This document shows, in pieces, positions 36,701-48,841 of a stretch of 64,000 nucleotides of DNA. The notes under the pieces are model-generated. The model saw only the letters and a list, made by a program, of their open reading frames with translations. It was not told the origin of the DNA and ran no database searches. Origin of the DNA: Toxotes chatareus (taxonomy: Eukaryota > Chordata > Actinopteri > Toxotidae); contig CM028888.1 of NCBI GenBank assembly GCA_016801885.1, forward strand, positions 9,940,170 through 10,004,169. Direction: 5' to 3'. Both the position numbers and the translations under genes were made by a program. How positions within the stretch are numbered: position 1 is the first letter of the stretch; each line of letters starts with the position of its first letter.

Positions 36701-39379
36701 AGTTACCACATATCAATATTCCACAGTCTACATACTCCTATACCCTGAACCCATTCAAGCATGCATCAGTTGTTCCTTAGCCAAAGCCTAAATTTGCTCT
36801 GGTTTTGGCTACAGGCAATGCCTCCAATCAAGACATATACCATGCTTGATGTTCTGAAATCCAAGAACATCAGATGCATCACAGTGATGTGTCTCCTTTT
36901 GTGGTGAGTGGTTGTGTTTTTGTTTTGTTTTTTAATTTTTCTCTAAGCAATGGTTGTTCACAACTATCAAACCTGTGTTCATAGATTTATATGCGTGTGC
37001 ATGTTCTGTATTAGAACTCCAAAGTCACAGGTCAGCAAGAAACCAGTAGAAACATTCACAGTGAAAGCCTGCATCTCATGGCATTTACAGATAACATTTT
37101 TCTTTTTTTCAGGATGGCAATAAACGTCGGGTATTTTGGTTTATCCCTGAACACCTCCAACCTGAGTGGAAATCCCTTCATGAACTGTTTTTTATCAGCT
37201 ACTACCGAGGTCCCTGCTTACGTTGTTTCTACCTGGCTACTGAAGAAATGTCCAAGAAGAGCACTTCTGTCATTGTTCCTCATCATAGGAGGAGGAGTTC
37301 TCCTGCTCATCCAGTTCATCCCTGACAGTAAGATTTCTTTTTATTATGTAAAGTGACAGTATAGCAACCTAACAAACGCACATTGATTTACATTAAATCA
37401 CTCTGTACTGCAGTTTATATTACATTTATGGAGAAATTCTCACCACAGCCATCGGTGATGAGTGAGTAACACGTCAGCGTAACATTTATAGGGACAGTTC
37501 AGCAAAACTACAAAGCAAATATTTTCTCTCTTACTTCTTTTGATACCAAGACAAGCAGATAGTTATTGTTTTATTTAGCTGAGTTTGGAGATTTCTTCTC
37601 TTACCCCTAATGCAATGAAGGTGAATAATCAACAACATCTCTTTCCAGAAATATTGTTATTGGAAAATCAATAGGGCACTGTTTATATAGGGACTATATT
37701 TACAGTTGAAAGTTACAAAAAAAAAGAAAAACTTTTAGAAAAAGGAGTTCACAGTGAGGTCTTTGGATACAGATATGTCCAAATTTGAGCAAAATGTATA
37801 TACCCAATATATTGTTGTGATATTGAAACCTATTGTCAGTATTTGTGCTAAAGGTTAAAAATACAGTCACCATTCTTGTGACCTTTGTCAAGTCTTCCTT
37901 TCTCTCTCTCACCTGTCATTCTTTCTTAAGAGGTGCTCATGTTTAACCTGTGGCACTTTTTCCAAGAAGTAGGCTGTATGTAATAGGGTGTTGGTTATAT
38001 AAATCTACTGGCTAAAAACAGTAAAGGTTGTTTTTGATTGCAGGCTGTTTTGTAACATATGTAAATTATTGTCTATGCTGTCAATTGTGCAATTCACATC
38101 TATACATAGAATGTATTGCGAAAGCTGACACTGCTGTACATGCCATAAGTGCTTTACTAAACCAATGTCAAAGTCAGTTTTAAAGCACATGCAGAGTGCA
38201 GCAGTTATTAAAATTAGCCACTCCTTTACTAGCAGCAGCATGAATGTGATGTACACATTAATACATCAGTAAGTATTACACAATTACATAATATAATAGT
38301 ATAAGAATAAATATTTTACTGGTATTTTGCTAAATTTGGAGAATTTATTCGGATAATTTTTTTTCAGTAATTGCTCCAGATATCTATTTTCTCACCACCT
38401 CAGCTCTTCAGTATGTTGCTCTTGCTCTGGAAATGACTGGGAAGTTCGGCTTCACCATGGCCTTCAGCATCGTCTACATCTACACCGCTGAGATTTACCC
38501 GACCGTACTCAGGAACGTCGGCATGGGAATGTGCTCTTCTGCTGCGCGCATTGGCAGTATCACAGCTCCTTATGTCATCTATTTAGGTTTGTAGATGTCG
38601 GATACGGTATCTCACATATTCATTGAACTGATATGTATCTAAAAGAACAAAAAACTCTGCACAGGATAACATCAGTGATATGTACAAATGTAATGAATAT
38701 TTACCTATATCCTAGTAAAAGTTTTAACTTTTTTTTTTTTTTTAATGTAGAATTTTTCCTCTTTGTTATTTACAGGTACTTATAATAAGGCTCTGCCTTA
38801 TATTCTCATGGGAAGTCTCACACTTGCCTCCTCTGTGGTGAACTTCTTCCTGCCAGAGACCCTCAATAAAGATCTTCCAGAAACAGTGGAGGAGATGCAA
38901 GAATGTCAGGGGTGGGTGCATTTCACTAACATCACTTGAACTAATGGCCTGTAAGTTACAGTGGTTTGAGTATGCATCTTGGAAAGAGCTTCCCATGAAT
39001 TCTTACCCATCAAAGAGACCTGTGCTCTCTCTGTACATGTTCTACACTGGTTGACTCACTGATTCTGATAGTAAAGAGATGATACCATACACTTTAATGT
39101 TTGCTATCTTAAAAAAAATAAATAAAGCTCAAAAGCAAAAATGTGATAGCTTACAGTATAATGAAAGAAAGGAAGACAAGTAGAAAATATAAATGTGTAA
39201 AGTGTCATTTATGATTCTGTGTTATCTGTGTTGCTCATTTGCCACTTTTAACATCTATTTCTTTCGATTACAGGCTATGCAGTGGACCCAAAAAGAAGAA
39301 ATACGTAGAAAATGGAGGAAGGGGGAACCCACCAATACTACGTGAAGCCAAGTCTGATGTGCAAACACTTACTCTGTAG
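33765..39379 (+). CDS. Organic cation/carnitine transporter, OCTN-like gene C
   Basis: MFS transporter, SLC22A4/A5 clade, plasma membrane. Exons: 33765-34154, 34248-34351, 35720-35874, 36011-36182, 36332-36458, 36815-36903, 37113-37327, 38404-38586, 38776-38911, 39274-39379; 1677 bases, 558 residues. The start MGDYDEDTAFLG aligns with the paralogues. Motifs: first extracellular loop with Cys residues and NLT/NLS sequons (about 42-130); SGQLSDRFGRK about 159-169; PESPRW about 277-282; EIYPTVLRN. The segment before membrane segment 7 (exon 36815-36903) is the shortest in the array, 89 bases against 98-107. Exon 38586 uses a GTTTGT donor. The C-tail is basic (GPKKKKY) and does not end in a clear PDZ motif. 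A possible polyadenylation signal AATAAA lies near 39932. Gene D follows in the same direction 1 kb downstream. Confidence 0.9.
36496..36525. repeat. 11-base inverted repeat in gene C intron
   Basis: The arms CATTTGTGGCC and GGCCACAAATG are separated by 8 bases, just after exon 36332-36458. A small hairpin of unknown relevance. Confidence 0.7.
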
Positions 39380-40078
39380 TTTCCATGATGGCCTTGCTTC
39401 ACTTTAAAGAAAGAAAGATAGAAAGAAGGAATCATTTTTTAACTTTTTTTTTTTTTTACTGAGTTGGTGCTTGTTAATTCAAAAACAATTTTCAGAGATG
39501 TTGCAAAAAATGTTTACGTCTTTAGATTTTTGTATGAAATTTGAAATTCATATATGTCACACAATACATGTAATGCAAAAAATGACCACATAAACCCTTC
39601 AAATACACAGCCTGAGTTGTTTTCATTGTTTAAAAAAAAAACAATGCAGAAGTCATGCCAGCCTTAATTAGCCTAAAATCCCTCAAAGATTGTAAATAAT
39701 GAGTTTTGAAACTGCTGTTAATGTTGAATTCAAACCAGATATTGCAGCATATTAACAGGAGCTGGAACATTCACCAGAGTTACTATTTTACAAAATGAGG
39801 CATCTGCACCAAATGAAATCCCTCACTGGCGGCTGTCCTGCAGGACTTTGGTCACCTGAAGGAGTTTATGGAGGACCACCAATGAGCACCTCAGGTAACA
39901 AGTCATAGCTTCTTTATCTTTAAACCATCTGCAATAAACAACTCAAACATAAATGGAAATGATAGTGACAGGCTTCATTACTGTTTTACCTGCTTGAAAA
40001 TGATTAACTCCCTTTTCAAGGATTCCTTGAATGATGTCTCATTTTCTTATTACTTTGATAGAAAACATGTAACTCTGA

Positions 40079-40119
<41 letters not shown>

Positions 40120-40374
40120 GCATTTTGTAGCATAAACAAATTGTGCATGCTATTAAACTTTTTTTTTTTTTGGCTGCACTGTTTGTAACTAAGTAACCTC
40201 CCAGATCAGGTGAAGCTGGCACATAAAATCTGAACTCACAGTTCACATGTTCTCAAACACCTGTCACACAGCAGTAGCGCACACTCTCTCTTGTGCTTAG
40301 CAGAACTAACAAAATTTCTGCTTGTCTTTTTTCCTTCTTTTGCTTTTTTAATTGTCAAAGACTTTTGTGAAATA
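39380..40374. other. spacer between OCTN genes C and D
   Basis: It holds the 3' UTR of gene C and the promoter/5' UTR of gene D. An (AT)n tract lies at 40082-40115, about 260 bases upstream of the gene D start, and a poly-T run near 40160. No other gene is visible. Confidence 0.45.
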
Positions 40375-43300
40375 ATGAGCAACTTAAAAATTAGAGACTA
40401 TGACACCATCACATCTTTCCTTGGATCTTGGGGACGTTTTCAGCGAGGGATTTTTTTTGCGCTGGCCGCCAGCATCCTCCCGAATGGTTTTATCGGCATC
40501 TACATAGTATTCGTAGCTGATACCCCACCTCATGAGTGCTATATCCCTGAAAACTATAGCATCAGTGAGATGTGGAGAAATGTCACAATCCCATTGGAAA
40601 CAGTTGATGGCAATGTAAAGCGCAGCTCTTGCTCAAGGCTTAATCTGGACACTGTCAGGAACTACTCTGAGCGTGAACTCATCCCAAATGTGGATGTGAA
40701 TGTGAGTGAAATTCCTTTGGAAAGTTGTCTGGATGGGTGGACATACAGCAAAAAAATCTACCAGTCAACCATTGTCACAGAGGTGAGCTATAAATCATCT
40801 GCTAACTTCTCATCCAAGATGTTTTTAAAGTTTCCACATAGAAAGAGTATTTAGTAGCCTTTTTTGTAGTTATCTCTAGTTTTCAGGGAGCTATAAGTTA
40901 ATATGCTGTAATTAACTATTAACAGTTTTGCCACTGTCACCAAAATCACAGACAGGAGATTTTTACAGACAGACACTTCACTGTAGTATATGTGCAAAGT
41001 CCAAAATAAATTAACTTTGATAACTAAAATGACTGCCCAATAACTGCCAGCCAGGTGTAACTGTTGTGAAGCTATCTGAACCAGATGACAAGGCAAACAG
41101 GTGGCCCGACCACTGAGAGAGGAGCAAAAGAAGTGATGCACATCTGACAGGATACTCAATTAAAATGCCACTGAACTGAAAGGATTTTAAATTATATCTC
41201 ACCAAATAATGTTGGCTTGGTTTGCATAATAAGTTATTTCCCTCACGTTCTAACTGCACTGATTGATTTTGCAGTGGGACTTGGTGTGTGAGAATGGATA
41301 CAAAACACCACTGACCACCTCTATCCATTACATTGGTGTGCTAGTCGGAGCATTTGTCTCAGGCCAGATGTCTGACAGGTCTGTACTACGCATAACACTG
41401 TCTGATTTATTTATTTATTTGTTTGTTTGTTTGTTTTAAATAAACTGTCTCATTTAGGGATTGAGAAAAATCATGTGACTTACTCAACATTTCCCACACA
41501 GGTATGGAAGGAAGCCAGCACTCTTTGTAATGATGTTTCTTCAAACTCTGGCGATCACGGCACAGATATTCTCCCCGAGCTGGGAAGTCTTCACCTTAAT
41601 TTTCTTCTTCGTGGGAGCTGGGGGATTCTCCAACTATATCGTTGCATTTGTACTGGGTATGTCTTTCATTAAGGATGCAGTTTTTGATATTGCTTGATGA
41701 ATTTGTAGGTGCTTAATGTTGTAACGACCCACTTGACCAGGTGGGTAAAACTAAAAAAAATTCTGCTCCAGCAAACACACACCGATTTTACTGAAGGTAA
41801 ACTTGACAACAAAACGGTGTTTGCTAATGCAAAATAACTGCATATGATCTTGATTTTTAAGACATTTTGTTGCATATGCCTCTGAATTTAAAAGTATATT
41901 TTCTAGATCCTGGACACTGGTCTCACATGAAATTTGCCTTGAATGAAACTGACAATAAAGGAACCCGAAACGTGACCAACTTGACAAATTCTCCATTCAT
42001 TTTTTGCGCCTACAGGTACAGAAATTCTGAGCCCAAAAGCCAGAGTGGTCTTCTGCTCCCTTGGGGTATTTATGAGCTCAGCTGTGGGGTACATGGCAAT
42101 GCCCGCAGTGGCTTACTTCTTCCGTGAATGGCAGCTGCTGCTGATTCCCATGGCTGCCTCCGGCTTGATCTACATCCCTCTGTGGTGGTAAGAAAATCCA
42201 TATGTTGCGTTTGAGCTTTCACAGCACCTTTTCCATGGCTTGGTTGTGTCCTTCAGAAAAACTGATTGTAGCAAAGAAAAAAAAAGTCTAAATTCTCTGT
42301 TCTTCACTTTCTTGACTGAAAATAGAGCCACCAGTTAATTTTTGCAAGTCAACTGCAAAAGGTCACATTTTCAGACTAATATAATACTGATAAGATACCT
42401 GCTCACATACAAATCAATCCCATCAGATTGGCAGTAAAAACAGTTTCACAACAGAAAAATGCTGAGCTGAGTGACGGTGACTTTTTCAGGGTAAAGATTA
42501 ACAGATTAAAGACCTCTTAAACTAGTAGGAAAAACAAAAACCAAGGTGGTGGTGGAAACTTGGTCCTGTAGTTACTATTTGTGCTAAAGAATCACAACTT
42601 AACACAACCTAAGTCACAGCTGCATTCACTACTTCAAATCATACCAAAGTAGCTTATATTTTGGTTGCACCATTTAGCGGTGCAGTGGTACAGGAAAAAA
42701 ATACGTACTATGACAGCAGATTTCAACTAGTGCCACTTAAATTGTCATCTGTGTCCCCAACAGTGGATGAGAGACTCCCAAATAGGCTTACTTTAGTAGA
42801 AAAGAATTTTATATAATTAAGTGGATGGTGCACACAGCTAATATGATGGCTCCCCGTCTTTTAAAGGTCAGATTTCTTTGTATCCCTGTTTCATCCCTCC
42901 AGGTTAGTCCCAGAGTCTCCTCGATGGCTTGTCTCTCAGGGGCGTGTGAAGGAGGCTGAGGCCATACTGAGATACGCTGCCAAGAAAAACAACATAGAGG
43001 CTCCACAGACCATTTTTACACAAGCTGAGGTATGTTTATCAGCAAGTTCATGATTTTAGTTTTAACATGTGATAAACATAAGGTGAATGTGCCTCAGAGC
43101 TCCTAAAATGTTGCATTTCAAGTTGTTAGGTAACTCATTATACCACATAATGTCTTAACGGTCTGTACAGCAATATGAATAATCCAATGCTAGAATACCA
43201 TGCAGTGTGTTTGTGCAGCAGGGCTCATGTCTAACTCATTTAACTGTTGCAACCATGTCTTCTTCTGTTTCCCAGGTTGAAGATGCATCGGCTCTAAAAA

Positions 43301-44990
43301 AAAAGAAGTACAACATTTTGGTCATCTTCAGCAGCTGCAATATGTTCTGTCAAGTATTACTCTCTTCACTTCTGTGGTACGTCTAGGATTTCTTCACATA
43401 ACGTCAATCTTTAAAACATTAAAACCAAAAGTTGATTAAAAAAAACAACCTTCATCCACAGCCCAAGCCCAAATGAAAATTAAAAAGTGTTGACTATACA
43501 AAATAATTATTACATTCACTGCTGGTTTAGCATTTTGTGTTTTCAGTTTATTGTTTCGCATGTCTTTGCAGGGTCATCATCTCCATCGGATACTATGCTT
43601 TAATCCTCAACACATCAAACCTGCATGGGAACCCTTACCTGAACTGCTTCTTGTCTGCTGTGACTGAGGTGCCAGCTTACATAATCGTCTTGTTACTGCT
43701 CCAACACTGCGCCAGGCGCTTCTGCCAGTCGTCTTCGCTCTTCCTCGGAGGCATTATGATCCTCTGTGTTCACCTCATTCCAATAGGTATTGTTTAGATC
43801 TTTAGCTCCTGAAGCAGGTTAGTAAGTAGTGGACTTTACAATTAGTTATTCTTCTTATTATTTCCTTAGATTTACCAGGTGTGGCTGTGTTTCTTGAGAT
43901 GCTGGGCAAGTTTGGCATCACATCTGCATTCTGTGTGGTGTACGCCTTCACATCAGAGCTCTTCCCCACTGTCATTAGAAATACAGCAATGGGGTGTTGC
44001 TCCATGGCTGCTCGTGTTGGAACCATTATCTCACCCTTTATCATTTACCTGGGTGAGTACATTTTCTTTTCTGTTTTGAGCATTTAACCAATTCTAGGGC
44101 AATTTCTCTGATCCAAACAGTAGCAGTTAAATTCAGTAAGATAATTGGCAGATAAAGAAATAATGACCCAGGCTATTTTAGTAATTTATGTTTTCTCTGC
44201 CTTTCTTATGGGTTTTTTTTTTTTTTGTGTCTTTGCAGGACAATACTTCAAGGCACTGCCATACATATTGATGGGAGGTTTAGCCATTGGTGGTGCCATC
44301 TTGTGTCTCCTGCTGCCGGAGACTTTTGGGAAGGCTTTGCCGGAGACCATTTCACAAATGCAGCAGATTTTCGGGTGAGTTTACACGCTGAGCAAACTGT
44401 ATGTTTACCACAGAGTTTCACTATGTGAACAGATGGAGCCACTGCAAAGGTCAGAGCTTTACGTTTGATTCAGCTTTCGGCCTGTGACATTTAAAATAAA
44501 ATGTCAACACAACACGTCATTATTAGGTCAGAAGAGACTCTTTCTGCAACTGTCAATGGAAGAAATTAATAAAATGCAAATAAATATCACAGTGCAAATA
44601 CTTCTGATGATTTACACAGCTTGGGCTAACTTTAATGACCAGAGGCTAGACTCACAAGTTAATTAGTTACTATTTAACAGTCTTATTTTTGTGTTCCTAT
44701 GCTGCAGTGTCTCTTGCGAGGTAGTGTGAACTGTTTCATATAAGTGTGACATAAACCATTAATCACTGATTATTTTGTCGCTCTTTCACATGCAATGTGC
44801 CAAGTTGTTGTATACTGTCACAAAGGAAACTATTGTTGACCAATAAGCTTTGATGTCAGTCTTTAACTTTACACTCTTGCTAAAAAAAAAATCCTCTCAA
44901 TGTTCAAACAGGTCAAGAGGAAAAAAAGAAAAGGAAGCTGAAAATGGAGAGAGCACATCTGAATATCAGTGTAAAGAATCCAGGTTATAA
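40375..44990 (+). CDS. Organic cation/carnitine transporter, OCTN-like gene D
   Basis: MFS transporter, SLC22A4/A5 clade. Exons: 40375-40782, 41275-41378, 41502-41656, 42016-42187, 42903-43029, 43276-43376, 43572-43786, 43870-44052, 44239-44374, 44912-44990; 1680 bases, 559 residues. The ATG at 40375 is used; the same frame is open upstream to about 40291 but offers no earlier ATG. The start MSNLKIRDYDTITSFLG carries six extra residues before the family start. Motifs: sequons in the first loop (NYS, NVT, NYS, NVS); SGQMSDRYGRK; PESPRW about 283-288; ELFPTVIRN. The start of exon 43276 encodes a lysine run. The tail ends E-S-R-L, a class I PDZ ligand pattern. All splice sites are canonical GT-AG. 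This is the last member of the array. Confidence 0.9.
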
Positions 44991-45567
44991 TAAGTTATGA
45001 TTTTTGCTTATTTGTATGGTGTTTTTTTGATGGTCACAGACTGTAACCAGACATCAGGTGACAAGTTTTAAGACCTTTTTTTCTCTGAAGCTATTTTGTT
45101 TTATGCATTTTGCTTGAAATGTCCTGTATTGTAACTCTATTTGTAATCTGTTTAACTTATTGTGAAGTGTGTTGTCAATCAGCTTCTAAAAATGTATCAG
45201 TAAATACATTTTTGTGCACCTTTTAAGTGTTGGGAAAAGTGAATTTTCAGTATTTTTTTCATATGTTTTGTATGTCTGTATATTTTTAGACTGATGGCAT
45301 TTGGTGTGTTCTGTAAAGTGTTTGTATTTTTCCAAAAATAATAAGTCACTGAGTGTCAAATTAACACGATAAAATCTTAACGTAAAGAACACAAAACTGT
45401 AGATTTGAAATGTTTAATAACTATAGGAAAACAACGGAAACATGTACTATACACTCCTAACTCTATTGCTTTAACAGTGCTTTAAATATGAGTCAGCATT
45501 TCAGCGTGTGGCCTCCTACAGCTACGAATAATCTTGTGGACGTGACGGACGTGATTTGAGGCCATAT

Positions 45568-45602
45568 CTATCTATCTGTCTATCTGTGTGTGTGTGTGTG
45601 TC
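45568..45602. repeat. TATC/TG compound microsatellite
   Basis: A short TATC/TGTC run followed by (TG)n, 3' of gene D. Confidence 0.75.
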
Positions 45603-45801
45603 TGTCTATATTCCTAGTTCCTACTTATAGTTTCAGTTTAAAAAAAAAAAAAAAAAACTAACTTCAGGTCAAACTAGCAGAGCCAAGGCCTCAGATGATT
45701 CAGCAGAGGGAGTCTTGTCTTATTGCAGTAGCAGCAGTTGGATGCTTTCACACAGGCATGTGTGGGCACACTGCTGCAGTAAACCGGCTTGAAGAAAGAT
45801 G

Positions 45802-46182
45802 CTTTCACTTTCACATCACACTCGGATAAAAATGTCCTTTGTTCTCTTCTCTAACGCATAGACATCATATGTGCCTCGAAGCAGCTACGGTGGTGTCGTG
45901 TGTTTCCGTGGAAAGTCCACCCAGTAATTTCACTTTCCGTTTACCAGGGACCTTTTAAAACGAGGTTATGCGGAATCGTCGTGTGTTGGCTTTCTATTTA
46001 TAAATGAGTCATGACCGTTGCATCCGTGTAAATAAAGTACAGTTCTTTCCGTTTTTGAGGAGAAGGAGCTGTTGATGAACTGACCTCAGCTCTGCTCATA
46101 CGCAGCAGCAGCTGTTACTGGGAAACACTTGAGGGACTGTTGCTCACTTCGCCTGAAGGCTCGAGCAAAATAAAAGTGAAAC
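45802..46182. promoter_or_regulatory. cluster of interferon-response-type elements
   Basis: Two perfect GAAAGTGAAA cores occur on the minus strand (plus 45802-45812 and 45928-45937). A third, AAAAGTGAAAC, lies on the plus strand at 46172-46182. A STAT-type palindrome TTCCGTGGAA is at 45904-45913. These match binding patterns of IRF/ISGF3 and STAT factors. The stretch is less AT-rich than its surroundings and precedes an exon-like segment ending at a GTAAGG donor (46311). In tetrapods the gene next to SLC22A5 is IRF1, whose promoter is interferon-responsive, but no IRF coding exon is visible in this window. Confidence 0.45.
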
Positions 46183-46190
46183 TACACACT

Positions 46191-46310
46191 GCACACGCAG
46201 TCCAACCGTTTGCTTCTTTGTTCATTTTATCCAACGTTTGTCGCATTTATGGCTGGATTATCTGCACTATAACCTCCATATGGAATAATACGATGGAAGC
46301 TGAATTTATG
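46191..46310 (+). other. possible first exon of an unknown transcript
   Basis: This stretch follows the interferon-type motifs and ends ATG GAA GCT GAA TTT ATG followed by a good splice donor GTAAGG at 46311. It could be the first exon of a gene or long non-coding RNA running to the right. I could not find a convincing acceptor-plus-frame partner in the next 14 kb. It may equally be chance. Confidence 0.22.
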
Positions 46311-48747
46311 GTAAGGTTTCTCTTTATTGTAGACTGTACGTTGTAGATTCACAGCCCTATATGGGGGCTGGTTATGATGTTTCATGAGGAAATAACCTCA
46401 TGAAATGTGATTTTTGAAAGTCAACACAACCCTGTGTTAGTCTATAATCCCAGTTTTGACGTCGTTTTCACAACAAGAGCTACTGTAGATCTACAGCTGC
46501 CTAATTAGTCTCTTTTGTTTTTCTACTCCACTTTATATATTTCTCTTTAATTCTTCTTTCTTTTTTTATATGACTAGGCAGGATACAAATACATATACAC
46601 AAACACACATATATACGTGTATGTATATACATATGTATATATGTATGTATATACGTGTATATACGTATACGACACGGAGACAGGAAAGGGAAAGTAACTG
46701 AACACGTTTCCCTATTCAATGTTTTAAAAATCGTGAACTGTTGAAACAACTCAAATAAGAACATCAACCCTCTATAGTGTCATTAATTTGATTCCAATCC
46801 ACTGGATGGACCTGCACAAAACCCCACCTGTAACTGTTTACAGGTTTTTAAATGCCTATCCCCAAGCGAGTTCCCATTGCACAGCAGTAACGGTGCACCG
46901 TTGGTCAAAAATGTATATAAACGTTGTATCACAAATATCCACTAGATGTCGCCAAAAGCGCCCAGATCGTGCGGCGAATAATTTTTTTTTTTTTGAAGTG
47001 TCTTTTATTCTAAATGATAATTCACGTTTATTTCAAAAATTAATTTTAAGTTTCTGTGTATCATTAATTGATTAGTGTGTCCCTGTCAGTACAGTTAAGT
47101 TCCTTGGACACTGAGTATTTCCATATTATGCAGAGATACTACTATGCTTCCACTGCATTACATTTCAGAGGGAAATAGTTATGGTTATTATTATTATCAT
47201 TATTATTATTATTATTATTTTTACTGTGTTGCATTTGTTCGATGGCTCTAGTTACTGGTTAGTTTTGACAGTAAAACGTGATAGAACTGACAATGAAGCT
47301 CATAAAATCCAGCACACAGTTAAAGATTAAACCAGTGGTTTTACTTACATAAAGACCCTGAGAACATCTTCCAGCGCTTAAAAATAAAACATAAAATGAC
47401 CTTATAAAATATCAGTGCTGTTCTTATAACTTCAACTACCCAATCGAGTAGTAAACTGTGCTGGGCGGAGAATTCAGATCCTTTCCGCAAATAAAAAGCA
47501 GCAGAACTCCAATATAAAAATACCCCGTTACACTTAAAGGTTCAGCACTGAATATTTCACTATTAAATGTATGTAAGGATTATCAACAAAACATTCTTAA
47601 AGTCTCCAGAATAAAAATACCCATAATGCTTAAAATAATCAGTGTGAGTGTTATACAATGATACATTATATTACTGGATTAGCGATGCATTAATATGCAA
47701 GTAGCCTTTTACTGTTGAAGTTTGTTGATGTGAAGGTAATTTTAACTATTTTATATGCTATTGTGTAGTTTCATCTATGACAATGCATTATACTCAATAA
47801 ACGACTCTCATGTTGTGAATGCAAAACTATGTAAGGTAATTAAAGCTGTAAGATAAATGTAGATCAGTAAAAAAAAACCTCTGTACTGTAGCAAAGTGTA
47901 AGCATCTCATGTTTGCACTCAGGCTAAGCAAAGTAACTGAGTAACCATTACAACATTAAAATACTGCTTACGTCTTAGCACTTCAATAATTTAACAATTT
48001 TGCAGTGACCAAGCTTCAAAATGGATGCTGTACTTTGATTCTTTTGTTTAAGTAAATGTTTTAAATTCCTTTTCCTAATGAAGGATAAACTGAAGTGTTG
48101 GTGTGCACATTAAAAAAAAAAAAAAAAAATTTCATGAGTGAACACCAGGTGTCACCATTAGTCAAGATTTAGCTAAACAGTTTATCATGAACAACCACTA
48201 GATGTAGTCCAAGACCTCAGTATAACCAGCATGAACCTTGACCTCTTATCTGCTTTTGTGCTCTGTTCATGTGAAACGGGAAGTATCATGTATTCTGCGT
48301 TAATGACTCACCGGGCACTTGCCTGGTTTGTTACTTACTCACCTTGAAACTCAACTTAATTTTTGGAATTTGCATGTGTGTGAGTGCAAGTAGAGAAGAG
48401 TTGACCATGACTGTTCACCACAGGGATGTTATCATTACTCTTTTTACTCTTTTTTTTTTTTTTTTTTTATCATAGCCACCCTGCAGAGCTGTTGAATATG
48501 AGGCTACAGTTGCTGTAAAAGCAGGAAATGGGTTCTAATCTGGGGAGAGATATTTGACCTACTTTGAACCCAGCAAGCCAGGAGAGGGCTTTACATAACA
48601 TCACTTAGAGCAGCACAAACAAAATACACCACAAACACAGACTTTACCTCACCTGTCACAGCTTTCACACAAAAAGACATCCAAAAGATAATCAAAGATG
48701 ACTAGAAGATACTTGATCACTTCACATCAAAGTTTCATCTCCAGTTG

Positions 48748-48749
<2 letters not shown>
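46311..48749. other. gene-free stretch
   Basis: AT-rich. It contains a TA/TG-rich alternating tract at about 46598-46672, an ATT microsatellite at 47184-47221 and poly-A or poly-T runs near 46981, 48111 and 48450. No coding evidence on either strand. Confidence 0.45.

Positions 48750-48838
<89 letters not shown>
48750..48838. repeat. long (TG)n microsatellite
   Basis: About 44 uninterrupted TG units. The open frame that crosses it, encoding a Cys-Val repeat, is an artefact of the repeat. Confidence 0.95.

Positions 48839-48841
<3 letters not shown>

Noticed and set aside
40291..40374. N-terminal extension of OCTN gene D
   Set aside because: The frame is open but the upstream codon is TTG, not ATG; the first ATG at 40375 fits the family start.
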